Program-made: the position numbers and the translations under genes
Assembly: GCA_003833135.1 (NCBI GenBank)
Contig: QZLH01000055.1
Location: 101,275-165,274, forward strand
Reading direction: 5' to 3'
DNA: 64,000 nt
Source of the DNA: Oehlia diaphana
Taxonomy: Eukaryota; Glomeromycota; Glomeromycetes; Glomerales; Glomeraceae
Notes under the pieces: model-generated
Database searches by the model: none
What the model was told of the DNA's origin: nothing
Seen by the model: only the letters and a program-made list of their open reading frames with translations
Shown: one piece after another, positions 10,721-22,642 of the stretch
How positions within the stretch are numbered: position 1 is the stretch's first letter
Layout: each line of letters opens with the position of its first letter

Positions 10721-13700
10721 ATGCAGTCGGAACCAATTGGAAAATTACTTATTGCAAACCGTGGAGAGATCGCATGCAGAATTATCAATACCTGCAAACG
10801 ATTAGGAATATCAACGGTTGCTGTATACTCTGATAGGTATTGATTTCGTTATTTAATATTTAAAAAAGAAACTCTAAATACTTCGGATATTCGAATGAAT
10901 TTTTTTTTTAAAAAAAAGTGACCGGAATGCCCTTTTTGTAAAATTGGCAGATGAAGCAATTCACTTAGGACCTTCACCTCCAGTAGATTCATATTTACAT
11001 GGAGATAAAATCATTAGGGCAGCCAAGAGTGTTGGAGCAGATGCTATTCATCCTGGTAATATTATTTAAACATCTTTTCAATGCCTTGTTCACGATAAAC
11101 TATTTTTAATATCAACTTTTGTTTTTTGGTTTTTAGGTTATGGATTTTTATCAGAAAATGCTGAATTCGCAAAGTTAACATCTAATTCAGGAATTCGCTT
11201 TATTGGACCTTCGCCCGAATCGATATTAGCCATTGGCGACAAGGTAATACGAGTTTTATAAATTCTATTTGGCTTCTTTCTGTTTAATATTAACTAATAA
11301 AAGATGATGAAGTAGATTAGGGCTAAGAATTTGCTTGCTGAACATCTTCCATCTGTGCCTCTTATACCCGGTTATAATGGGTTAGATCAAAGTATAGAAG
11401 TGTTAGTACAAGAAGCTATTAGAATTGGTAACGTATTAATTAATTTTAGGAACTTATTTTAAGACCTAAAATCTTGCAATTTTTGATAATTGGGTAAGAT
11501 CATTTTCATATGTAGGCTTTCCGGTATTATTAAAAGCCTCAGCTGGCGGAGGAGGCAAAGGTATGCGCGTTGTTCATGAGGAATCTAAGTAAGTTGTATG
11601 CGAAACAAAATTTTCTTGCAAATTTCTTATAAAGTAATACTTTTTTCGTAATACTTTAATAGATTGCGAGAAGAATTAGAACATGCAAAATTGGAATCAT
11701 TGAAATTATTCGGTTCAGATGAATTGTTAATAGAAAAATATTTTGTCTCGGTCCGGCATGTTGAGATACAAATAATTGGAGATAACTATGGGAATGTTTA
11801 TCATTGTTTTGAGAGAGATTGTTCAATACAACGTCGTCATCAAAAAGTCATCGAGGTATGCGAAGTTATTTTTATTATTATCATTTGAATATATATATAT
11901 ATTATAATCCTAAAATACTTTATTATAGGAAACACCTTCACCTTGTTTGGACCCTGTTCTGAGAGAAGAAATGACCACAACGGCTATACAAATTGGTAAG
12001 TTCCTTAAATATCAAGGAGCTGGCACAATAGAATTTATTTTGGTGAGTATTTGCATATTTGAAGTTAAACGATACTAGTGTATGATTGTTACGATATAAG
12101 TTTAGATTATTAAGAATGTATGGATTCAAGGATTTGACTGTATTAAGATATTTAAATAAATTATTGATATGAAATATTTAGGATGAAAGAGAAAAGAAAT
12201 TTTATTTTCTTGAGATGAATACACGCTTGCAAGTTGAGCATCCTATTACAGAATTAGTAACAGGATTAGATTTAGTTGAATTACAAATATTAGTAGCACA
12301 AGGTATATATTTATCAGCATCTCTTTTTTTTTAAAAAAAAGTAATTGTTCACTATTATTATATTTTATAGGATATGATTTATCCCTATCAAAACTGCCTA
12401 CATTGAAACTAAACGTAAGATACATAAACATTTTATTTAAAAAATAAGTTTCGTATTGATTTTTAAAAATATAATCTTTAGGGACATGCTATTGAATGCA
12501 GGCTTTATTCTGAAAATCCGAAAAATAATTTTCTTCCAAGTAAAGGTAAAATACGATATTGGAAACAATTAACGGTACCAAATATTCGGTATGACACCGG
12601 GATAGAAACAGGTTTTTTAATTTAAAATAAATTCGTGGTTAAATAATTTATTTTTGTGTATTATTAACTTTTTCTACAATCTTTAATTACAGGTTCTGAA
12701 ATATCGATATATTATGATCCATTAATATCAAAAATATCAGTATGGTCACCAACAAGACCCCAATCTATACAAAAAATGATATTTACATTAAAAAATACAA
12801 TTGTATTAGGACTGATTACAAATCAATCATTCTTGTTAAGTATAATGAAAAATCTTACTTTTATGAGTGGTGCTTATAATACACTATTTATAGAAAGAGA
12901 ATTTCCTCGATTATCTCTTCAAAAAGAAAGCCTTTTACAAGATGAGAATGAATTAACCATCGTACCATTTTTATGGTTATGGTATCAAAGGGAGAGACAA
13001 CGTACTACGTTACGTCATATTCCATCTGGGTGGCGATATTTAAAGAATAAAAATCCTACTGACGGATATTATGTTAATGGAAATTTGATTGAATTAGAAT
13101 ATGATTGTCTGAGAAAAAATGATGGGTCTTTTATTAATGATATGGATCACAAGTTTAGTGTTTGGGTTAAGTCATGGCCAAAAAGAAAAGATGTGATCCT
13201 GCATGATGTTATAATTAATGAGAGTGATGGTAAGTTATTTCACGATGGAATTTTTAATAACAATCAAAAAGATATTCAAAAGTCTTTTTTTGTCTAGAAA
13301 ATATTTACGGATCATTGCGCTGTTCTATTGAGGGAATTCAACGCGTATATGAAATTGCAAATGGACCAAAAGGCACATATCCACAAGAAATTTATGTTCA
13401 TAGCCAAGAATTGGGAGAACAAATTAAATTTATAAGAAAAGAAAGACTTAATACTACGGCTGAAACATCAGAAGATGACGGTAAGTTATATCTCAACATT
13501 TTCTATTCTACTCACTAATTTACTAACTTTAATTCTCAATTTTGTTAATATTAAGTTTCTCCGTATATATCACCTATGCCATGTAAAATATTGAAATTGT
13601 TAGTAAAGCCAAATACAAATGTTAAAAAAAATGATGTTTTATTAATAATGGAAGCCATGAAAATGGAAGTTAAACTATTTGCTAGACATGATGGAACTGC

Positions 13701-13764
13701 AAAATTTTTAGTTAAAGAAGGTGATATTGTTGATGCTGGAACTATTTTGGTTAAAATCAATTAA
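10721..13764 (+). CDS. Methylcrotonoyl-CoA carboxylase subunit alpha (biotin-containing)
   Basis: ATP- and biotin-dependent carboxylase subunit of leucine breakdown: it carboxylates biotin, which the beta subunit uses to carboxylate 3-methylcrotonyl-CoA. Domain order: biotin-carboxylase N-lobe ([29 protein letters not shown]), ATP-grasp with the Gly-rich loop [29 protein letters not shown] and [14 protein letters not shown], then the BC C-terminal part (ECRLYSENP). A middle region follows, then a C-terminal biotinyl domain with EAMKMEV, whose Lys is the biotin site. About a dozen exons; late introns start at GTAAGTT near 13230 and 13480. The N-terminus (MQSEPIGK) shows no mitochondrial presequence although the enzyme is normally matrix-located, so a missed 5' exon is possible. 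Ends 36 bp from the convergent decarboxylase gene. Acetyl- or propionyl-CoA carboxylase alpha are less likely alternatives. Confidence 0.88.
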
Positions 13765-13800
13765 CATAAAACAATATTCAGTATAGAAAGAAATAAACAA

Positions 13801-14659
13801 TTATTTATTAATTAACTTTTGTTGAATATATTCTACAATTGTTGCAACTTCTGCCATTGCACCAACACCAATATCTCCACATGCTAATTTTTTACTAATG
13901 GGAGAGATAATTTCATATTTTAATTGGTTTGACAAAATATCAAGATGTTTTTCGGTAAATGGATGTTCCCACATATATGTGTTCATTGCTGGACAAACTA
14001 TAACAGGTCGTTTTATGTTCCATGCTCTAAGAATACATGTCTATAAGTATAAATCAAGTTAGAAAAAAAGAAATTGTCAAAAGAGAATTATGCCAATTTT
14101 AATTACTCAACTATTAAATTGTCACATAATCCATTTGCAGTTTTTGCTAGTGTATTTGCGTCAAGTGGCGCAATTACAAACATATCTGCCCAATCCCTAT
14201 ACTTTAGTAATATAGCGATTGATGTAAGATTTTAATAAATAAAGAATTATGTAGATAATTGTAATTACCTCAATGTGCAATACGGGATCTGATATTTTAC
14301 TCCATGCCTAATTATCGTACCAAAAAAATTTACATTATTTAAATTTAGGTTAAAATCATAAATCGGACATTAGATAATAACCTTCCATTCATCAGCATCA
14401 GTAGTAACTTGTACACCAAAATCCCTTGTTAAAGATTCTCTGTCAAAAAAATGCAATGCTTTATCTGTTGATACTATTTTTATTTCAACATTTTGATTCT
14501 AGTTTATTTGTATTATTAAAAAAGTTAATTTTTTGTTACGCCAGAAAAGAGTAAAAAAAATTGACAAGAAACCTGTAATAAGGATTGTACAAGTATAGGT
14601 ATTTTTATACTTGCTACACTACCAGTTGCTCCAATCAATATTTTAATTTTACGTGACAT
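13801..14659 (-). CDS. Phosphopantothenoylcysteine decarboxylase (PPCDC/Hal3 family)
   Basis: FMN-dependent flavoprotein that converts 4'-phosphopantothenoylcysteine to 4'-phosphopantetheine in coenzyme A synthesis. The start at 14659 gives MSRKIKILIGATGSVASIKIP, the FMN-binding N-terminus. It continues through WADMFVIAPLDANTLAKTANGLCDNL to the substrate-binding motif PAMNTYMW. ACGDIGVGAMAEVATIV carries the catalytic Cys region of the substrate-recognition flap. Ends QQKLINK with TAA at 13801-13803. Four to five short exons. There is no acidic Hal3-type tail, so this looks like the plain enzyme and not a phosphatase-inhibitor paralogue. Divergent from the nucleoside diphosphate kinase gene (144 bp) and convergent with the carboxylase. 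Confidence 0.92.
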
Positions 14660-14803
14660 AATATAAAACTTCAGTAAAGCGAAAAATTTTAAGATCTTTG
14701 ATATTTGTGTTACAAAGCTAATCTATAAAAATGTTACACGCCCAACAAATCATGTCCCTAACCATCTTCATTCTCTTCTCTCTTCATATTATTTTTATAA
14801 AAG

Positions 14804-15686
14804 ATGGAACGCTCTTATATTATGGTTAAGGTGAGAAAATATAATCATTTATCGAAGTTCCATTTATCAGATAAAAATTTTTGTCAAATTAATAAAAAAA
14901 AAAAAAATTTTTTTTTACTTATAGCCCGATGGTGTTGAACGTGGGTTAGTTGGTGAGATTATTAAACGGTTTGAACTAAAAGGTTATCAGCTTTTGGCCA
15001 TTCAACTTTTTAAGGTGAGTATTTCTTCCTTTTCTTTCAATAGTTAACATGATTTACTAATCAATCATGATTATCTTCCAATATTCCAATAGCCAACGAG
15101 GGAACACTTGCAAGAACATTATAAAGATTTGAAAGAAAAACCATTTTTTCCGCCTCTCATCGAATGTATTGTATTTACCATTTTGATTAACAAAAAAGAA
15201 CATAGACTATCTCTTTAAATTGAACACATGATATTTATTTTTTTCTTTTTGATTTCCAGATATGTTATCAGGACCAGTAGTTGGTATGGTTTGGCAGGGA
15301 AGAGAAATGGTTAAAGTTGGTCGTCGTATGTTGGGAGAAACTAATCCATTGAATTCTAATCCTGGTACTATCCGTGGTGACTTCTGTATTGAAAGTAAGT
15401 AGTTATCATTATATTTGCTCCGAATTTAAATCTGGTTTCCCCGATATGGATTAATTCTCTAACTTATGTTTCTAACTTAAAGCTGGACGTAACCTTTGTC
15501 ATGGGTTGGTATTAAAAGAATTTTTTTTCTTTTTGATTTATAATCTGATTTTTTTTCTAATCCTTTTTGAACTTTAATCACAGATCCGACTCTGTTGAAA
15601 GTGCTGAAAGAGAAATAGCATTATGGTTCCCTTCAGGTGTTATACAGTGGGAACGTACTAAAATTCAAAAATTAATTTATGAATAA
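14804..15686 (+). CDS. Nucleoside diphosphate kinase
   Basis: Transfers the gamma-phosphate of NTPs to NDPs through a phosphohistidine. The start at 14804 ([20 protein letters not shown]) matches the canonical family N-terminus. Further landmarks are [31 protein letters not shown] and the active-site stretch [18 protein letters not shown] with the catalytic His. It ends [12 protein letters not shown]. Total about 150 residues, the normal size. Six exons: exon 1 is 27 nt (14804-14830), and GRNLCHG is in a very short exon near 15482. CHGSD in place of the common IHGSD is a mild variant. Confidence 0.96.
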
Positions 15687-16120
15687 ATAGTATTTTTATG
15701 TATGCATTCTCAGAAAAGTGCAATGTTTTTTAAATAAAGTAATAAAAAATTTATCATCCAGTTGATGGATAATTTTTTTTACTAAAAGAATGCACATAAA
15801 TACACATTATATATAAATATACATTATATAAACAAATAAAAAAGTCATTATTTTTTTTCGTAAAAAATAATGATAAATAAGCTAAGCATAAAATAAAGTG
15901 AAAAACTAAAATCCAATCTCATCTCATACACCATTATATAATAAAATAATAATCCAGGAAATATGAAATAAACCTAATAAAATTCAAGGTAATTGCGTAA
16001 ATTCATCAGGGTAATTTTATGGTCCATTAAAATCCAAATATAGTTAATAGGTTTGATAATTAAATAAAATATAATGAACCAATTTAATATTATGAATTTT
16101 TTGTTTTTTGTTCTAATTTT

Positions 16121-18137
16121 CTATTCATCCAGGTCTTTTAAAAATCTTGTATAATGTTCTCGCACACATTCTCCACCTTTGCGAGGATCAAAGAGAAATT
16201 TATAACAACTTCCATCTGCACATATAACTAAAAGAAATAGCAATATTTTTTAAGCATTCAGTAACACAATGATTAACAAAAATTGCTAACTACTAACCAA
16301 TAATGGTGTTAACTTCTTGACCGAATCCACAAATACATCGGCAATCCGCTATAACTTTAAAATGCGCAAAAGACCATTCTGACGAAAAATATTTTGGAAG
16401 TAAATCTTTCATAAACGAAAAACTATCGCAAATAAAAAATATCATAATTTAGTTCCAATTTAAAAAATCAAATATATTTTTTTTCCTTGCATTCTTACCT
16501 TGACTGGCGATTTCCGCTTGGTGATGGTGATAACATTGGATTACTATAAAAAGAACTAGTTAAGATCGTGAAAAAGATAAGAGAAAAGAAAAGAAAAAGA
16601 AATAAGTCAGAATAGTGTATTATTATCCTACTCACTTGATTACTTTTTCTGCATAATAGGATCCATTATTAGGTGAATGACTTGCACCATTCCCTAAAAT
16701 GGCATCTAAATTAAAGATGTGTACTGTGCCTTTGTCCGAAGATACACAAAGACGCGTAGAACTTTGGTCAAACGCGATACTGAAAATTTAAAATAAATGT
16801 CAGAAAAGGAACAGAATATATTGACAAAAATTTTCGGTTTCTTATTTGTACAAACCTATATATTTCCGCACGATCTACACCTCTTCGTAATTCATTTAAT
16901 AATTTGCCAGATGAAGTATCAAAAACCCTTATAAGTGTACCCTAAATAAATATTAAATAAATAATTAGATATCTGTAAGATCATTCGCATGATTTCGAAA
17001 ATAGCCAACCTTTTCACTGGCGCTAGCGCATTTACTTCCATCCGAGTTCACTGATAAACAACTTAATTTTCCAGAATGCGCAGGAATAATACTGACATTT
17101 GTCGTCATCACCGTTGTGCTCCCGCTTGAATTTATTGAGTTAGAATTTTTTATCTTTCCAGTGTTGGACATACTTGGTCGCCTATCCATATTTGGAAACT
17201 GGTGATCATTATGACTTGACGATGAAAAAGAATGTCTATGATGTGGAAATGAGGAAGTTGTTGATGATGAGTGTGTAGGAAGGGTGTTGCTATTATTACT
17301 TGTAACAGCCGTGCTTGCATGGAAGGTATTGAGGTCCACGATCTGAATATGACCCTTTTGTCGACCAGGAAACGCTAATATGGCATGATTTTGTGACGAA
17401 GAAAGAGCAACCAAACCTATCGCATATTAAGATAAAGACGATAAATTTCTGAAATAAATATCATAAAAATGCTCAAATATTATACTTACCTTTATCATTA
17501 TCGATCGTCTCAAAAGTATGGAGTTTTAGAGGATTAGCACTGAAAACGTAAACGAAAACTTTGTTGGCAAGAACAACGACGATCCTAAACGAAAAATTTA
17601 TATAGAATAAGAAACATTATTACAAACTTTATAATTGATCGATCGAATATAGTAGTTTAATTCTTTACACTAACCTATCCCTCCTCAATTTGACATTCTT
17701 CACTTCACTTCGAAACTCCAACTCAACAATTCCTTTACTTTTCAAATCATCCCATATGATCACTTTGTTTGGTGGATATTTTGGGTTTTTCCCTCCGCCT
17801 ACAAGCGCAAGATAGTTACAGCGAAATAACATTTCGACGATCGATATTCCACCGTCTTCGAAATCTATTAAACGCAAAAAAAACACAAATATTTATAGAA
17901 TAAAAACGTAAATATATGCAGGATCTATAAGGATTCTATAGAGTTTGAAATGGTTATCATTTTAAAGTGAGAGATCCTACCTTTTCGCATTTTTTCTTTT
18001 AAAGGATCACAATTATAAATTCTGAACCCACTATCCAGCCCTGCTGCAAAACAACCAAAGTCTTGGTTAAAGCCAGCATAAAGTAAACCAGGGGCGTCAG
18101 CAGCAGAAGAGGAAGAGGAAGGTTTAGATAAATTCAT
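16121..18137 (-). CDS. PROPPIN WD-repeat protein, WIPI3/4 (Hsv2) type
   Basis: Seven-bladed beta-propeller that binds PtdIns3P/PtdIns(3,5)P2 and acts in autophagy and endosomal membrane traffic. Starts [20 protein letters not shown], with the family segment [21 protein letters not shown]. Later features: [70 protein letters not shown], and the lipid-binding motif LRRG in [24 protein letters not shown] in place of FRRG favours the WIPI3/4 branch over Atg18/WIPI1/2. A Ser/Asn/Thr/His-rich insertion (17.09-17.29 kb) lies between blades. Ends [14 protein letters not shown] with TAG at 16121-16123. Eight or more exons. Confidence 0.92.
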
Positions 18138-18482
18138 TTTCTTTTGGAAGTAAAAAATTTAAACTAACGAATTAGAGGTACACGAGTTTTCGTGTGGAGT
18201 CAAGGATTACGTATTTTAATTTGAAAGAATTTATAAATTTTTTAGTTGCACAATCATTATACAGAATATCTGTATCATTTCCGATTGGTTTTCCGATCAT
18301 CCGCAGCTCTTATAAATGATAAATTAATAATTATGTGCATTTTTTGCATGAATGCATTAATCCAAGATTTACTCAAATTTTTTAATTTTGATTTACGTAA
18401 ACTTTTAAATTCTAAAAAAGGAAATAAATAATTAGAATTACTCTGATTACCGGATTCACAGATTTTTCACACAGTACCTAAA

Positions 18483-20227
18483 ATGTCAAAGAGTAAACGC
18501 AATTATAAAAAACTTGGCTCACCGCCAAGTCAAAATTCCAAAAAAATAAAGCTTTCGCCTTCGAATCACGCACCAACTTGCGACGACTCCACTTGCACAG
18601 GCTGCGATGTGAGTGAAATAGAAATTGTTTTCACTACCGAAGACGGCCAAGGAGAAATTGAACTTTCCCCAGTTAAACTTCTTCATTTGGCTTTAGAAGA
18701 GTCCTCTAAAGAATCGTCACAAGAACACGGTGGTGGTGTCGCTAAACGTTTATTTGACATGGCACTTGAGGGGTTTGACAAGCTGTTAAAAAAAGAGGAA
18801 AAAGAAATGGAGTCAAAGGAGGAAACTGTAAAAGACAAGGAAAAAGAAGAAGAAACGCGCCCAAAAGTTGCTACTAAGCAAACAAGATGTCAATATGCAA
18901 CATGCTGTGTTGCTTTTGGCATTTATTTGCCATTTGTCGAGTATATACGTAAGGGGGTGGAAATATTTAAGCAAATAGCCGCTGAAGACGTGTGCTATTA
19001 TGATGCTTGGATAGGATTAGGGAGAGCACGAATTTCCTTGGTTTGTACTTAAGTACTTAAGTAATCATCTTACTTTTATATAATTATATTATTAAATTTT
19101 TTTAGCTTTTATCAACATGATTTTTTTTTATTTTAGGCGAAAATTGAAAGAGAGATGACTCAACAAAGTGATTTATCTGAGGAGGAGGAAGAAGAGAAGG
19201 AGGAGAATGAATCATCTATAACAGAGCAGAATTCTTATAACTTAGCAACGGATGCACTTGATAAAGTAAAATATTAAATTATATTAGTTTATTTTATTAA
19301 CCTAATGAAACATCTTTATTAATAATACGATAGGGTCTTTCTATCCTTAGATCTAAAGATAAGGATAAATACATGACCGAATCAATTCTTGTAGCTAAAG
19401 ATCTTAAAGAATATGCATTATCAATTAATCATTCAAAGTTTAACGGTCAATTAAACTTTTAATTTATTATGATGTTAATCGGTGGTTTTTATTAAACTTA
19501 GTATAATTTTATTCTTATAGATTATACGCAAAAAATATTGAGTCAGGCAATAAATTATCTCCAGACTTGTTATGAATTGGATAGTAAAAAATTAGATCAA
19601 AATAATTTCGCACAAGGGATTTGGGGAAGTTGTTTATATTATCTTGCCAAATTAAAAACAAACCAAGATAGTAATGACTACATAAGAGAATTTAAGGTAC
19701 GGAATAAAATGATGTTATTCATATATGTTTTAGTTTATACAAATTAAATTAAAAGTAATTTTATTATGGAAAAAAAAAATTTTTAGTTGCTTCTCAATAG
19801 TGCTATAGAAAAGTTGTTGAAAGCTTATAACGACTTTCTTGAAAAGGATAGATTCACAGAAATTGTTAATATTTATAATTTTTAATATCTTCTATTTTGC
19901 GCTTGAGAATGTACAATTACTGAAAAAATTTTTTCTTAGCTTGGACAAGCATATATATTGAAGACTACTATCGAAAGTGACGAAGAACAAATTATAGAAG
20001 CGTATGATAAAGGTCTTGAATGTTTGAAAGAAGCCTATAAGCTTTTTCCAGGTATCATCTTTATTGAAATAGCAAAATTGATTAAAAGATTTTTATCTTA
20101 ACAGTTTTTTATCATAACAGATAATGAAAATTTGAGAGATCAATTAGCAACACTTAATGTCTTTGATAGCAACAACGGTAATGAGGATTTAGAGGAGGAG
20201 GAGGAAGATGAGGAGGAGGAGGAATGA
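18483..20227 (+). CDS. Probable Ett1/Nro1-like TPR nuclear protein
   Basis: The start at 18483 (MSKSKRNYKKLGSPPSQNSK) gives a basic, nuclear-signal-like N-terminus, then helical TPR-like segments: PVKLLHLALEE, AKRLFDMALEGFDKLL, ACCVAFGIYLPFVEYI, DAWIGLGRARISLAK. Acidic and Lys/Glu-rich linkers follow, then more helices (ILSQAINYLQTCYEL, GIWGSCLYYLAKL) and a Glu/Asp-rich tail ending at TGA 20225-20227. The overall form resembles fungal enhancer of translation termination 1 / Nro1 proteins, recalled from memory and not from a search. Six or more exons with short introns. A generic TPR protein is the alternative. Confidence 0.55.
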
Positions 20228-20542
20228 AAAATTTATTTATGTAAATGTTCTTTTTTGACTAATAAAATTAATAAAATGAATAGTGAACAAAAGATTTATA
20301 ACGGAGTAATTTTTATGAATTAAATAACTTTATTGATCCAAAATATACTAATTGAATGTTTATAGGTATGCCGCCCTATTCAAAAAAAAAAAAAAATATC
20401 CATGTTCCATATTGGCACATTTAAAATTTTTTCCATTTCACATGGGAAATATAATAATGTTTTTTAGTTGTTTATACAGTTAAATTTATATTATAATCAA
20501 TAATAAATAATAAGATATAAAAGAAAAAGAACCAATCCACTT

Positions 20543-21271
20543 TTACTAAATAACAGTAATTATAATTTTTTGTTAGTATTATTATCAATTATACAAAGTT
20601 TTAAATTCAAATTTATAAATTTATACTTACGTAATTCAGACTCCTCAAATAATCACCCAAATCTCCAACGACTTTGTTAGCTTGGCCAGCCACAGTACCT
20701 TCCTTATAAACGCCGATAATTACGGCTTGTGCTGTTTTTTCGGCAACAACTCCATCAAGTCCCTATAACCCGATTCAATTAGAAATCTTATCATCATCAT
20801 CAAAAGGAGATTCAAATGAATTTCAAAATTACCTTTTTACCATGGATATTTTTCTCGTCGTGACTGAGAGCAAAATATTTAACACCGTTGGCGTATATTC
20901 CATTAGATTGAATCTTTTCTGCATTATCAAAAGCATCAACAAGAGTCTTAATTTCTTCAGGACTCAGCTATTGAATTTTTACATCAAAGAAAATAATATA
21001 AAACGTTAATACATTTTAAAAACTTAGCAATTTTAGTAAAGACTACAAGTTTTCATTTATTGTAGATAAAAGTAAAAAAAAAATTTTTTTTTCCTAGCTC
21101 ACTTATTTTACTTCAAATAAAATTTTTTTCGCGTCAAAACTCCAAAGAACGAATACTTACGCTGAAACCAGGTGAAGTGGCCCACAAAGAACCATTATGA
21201 CCATAAATAGCAGCTTGAGCAATTTTCTTAGTTCCAAGAAGTTGGTTATCTACGTAGGCTTGCCACGACAT
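20543..21271 (-). CDS. Profilin
   Basis: Binds G-actin, polyproline and phosphoinositides, and feeds monomers to formins. Starts MSWQAYVDNQLLGTKKIAQA, the hallmark profilin N-terminus with Trp3. Continues AAIYGHNGSLWATSPGFS, EEIKTLVDAFDN, GIYANGVKYFAL and KTAQAVIIGVYKEGTVAGQA, and ends GDYLRSLNY. The usual family end is an aromatic residue (..DYLI..GY). In this gene TAC is followed at once by GTAAGT (20625-20630), a perfect TACTAAC branch site (20572-20578) and TTATTTAG directly joined to TAA (20543-20545). The stop codon therefore appears to be alone on the last exon. Reading through without splicing would add only VSINL. Divergent partner is Bud6. Confidence 0.94.
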
Positions 21272-21464
21272 ATTTCGACTTCAAAGATGAATAAATTTGA
21301 TACCTAAAATAAATTTTGGAAGTTTTCGTAGAAAAAAAAGCAAGGAGTAAGATTATATAATGATTTTCTGTGCCAATGTGCTGTGCATTATAGATTACTG
21401 ATTATATCCTTGTAACTTGTATAATAAGGTATAATATACTAAATATCTATAAACGTTTACGGCG

Positions 21465-22481
21465 GATAATTCTAACTGGTGTATAGTTTATCATGTGACT
21501 ATAAGATTCTATTCATTTACCCCAGTATCACCCCAAGATGCAAAAATATGAATCTTGACCCGTCACATGTATTAATCTTGACCCACTGCATGCACGTTGT
21601 CGATCACATATATTTTACAATACACCATGAATAGGATCGACAACGTGCATGCAGGTGNNNNNNNNNNNNNNNNNNNNNNNNNNNNNNNNNNNNNNNNNNN
21701 NNNNNNNNNNNNNNNNNNNNNNNNNNNNNNNNNNNNNNNNNNNNNNNNNNNNNNNNNNNNNNNNNNNNNNNNNNNNNNNNNNNNNNNNNNNNNNNNNNNN
21801 NNNNNNNNNNNNNNNNNNNNNNNNNNNNNNNNNNNNNNNNNNNNNNNNNNNNNNNNNNNNNNNNNNNNNNNNNNNNNNNNNNNNNNNNNNNNNNNNNNNN
21901 NNNNNNNNNNNNNNNNNNNNNNNNNNNNNNNNNNNNNNNNNNNNNNNNNNNNNNNNNNNNNNNNNNNNNNNNNNNNNNNNNNNNNNNNNNNNNNNNNNNN
22001 NNNNNNNNNNNNNNNNNNNNNNNNNNNNNNNNNNNNNNNNNNNNNNNNNNNNNNNNNNNNNNNNNNNNNNNNNNATAAGATTCTATTCATTTACCCCAGT
22101 ATCACCCCAAGATGCAAAAATATGAATCTTGACCCGTCACATGTATTAATCTTGACCCACTGCATGCACGTTGTCGATCACATATATTTTACAATACACC
22201 ATGAATAGGATCGACAACGTGCATGCAGGTGGGTCAAGTTTCACGTACGTGACGGGTCAAGATTCATATATTTGCCCCCAAGATTTCTAAGTAAAATTCC
22301 ACCCCCACGTGACCAGTGATGTTTAATGGGCGTGAAAAATATTTTTTCACCACTAAAAATTTTCTAAGTCCCAGACGGTGGTGTGACGGGGGGTGACATT
22401 TTGTGCAGGTCACGTGGGGTGAAAAAATCTTGGGACTTGGGGCGAGATATTCTAATATGGTTTATCATGTGATTATAAGAT
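21465..22481. repeat. Foldback-rich insertion around an assembly gap
   Basis: The region is bounded by near-identical direct repeats gtttatcatgtgactataa (21486 on) and gtttatcatgtgattataa (22460 on). Inside are long inverted repeats: cactgcatgcacgttgtcga against tcgacaacgtgcatgcaggt, and aatcttgacccgtcac against gtgacgggtcaagatt. Another pair is cccccacgtgacc (near 22301) against ggtcacgtgggg (near 22406), with the self-complementary stretch gtgaaaaatattttttcac (near 22332) between. It has no coding content. It looks like a non-autonomous foldback or MITE-type element in the profilin-Bud6 intergenic region. Confidence 0.65.
21658..22074. other. Assembly gap (417 Ns)
   Basis: 417 undetermined bases. 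Open frames crossing it are artefacts. The 157 bp before the gap (21501-21657) and after it (22075-22231) appear identical, so the gap may be a failed join of the same sequence. Confidence 0.99.
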
Positions 22482-22642
22482 GCCCAGTACAATTATACCT
22501 AAGGATTAGGGAGCAAAATTGTAAGCTTTTTATCAATTCAGATGTTTGTACATCAACATCCCGAAATTGTAGATCACGTGATTTTACTTTCAAAATTTTT
22601 TTGTTGAAATTTTTTTCAAAAAAAAACACATTCGAAAGTAAA

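Noticed and set aside
13229..13297. Continuation of the carboxylase reading frame to a stop at 13297
   Set aside because: GTAAGTT...TTTTTTTGTCTAG is a proper intron and splicing continues into the conserved biotinyl-domain exons.
20220..20630. Profilin ending in ..NYVSINL without splicing
   Set aside because: Possible, but the TACTAAC branch site and AG|TAA acceptor favour the spliced stop; kept as a finding to test.
21572..22208. Long open frames crossing the N tract
   Set aside because: They consist of undetermined codons; the flanks are repeat DNA with no coding signal.
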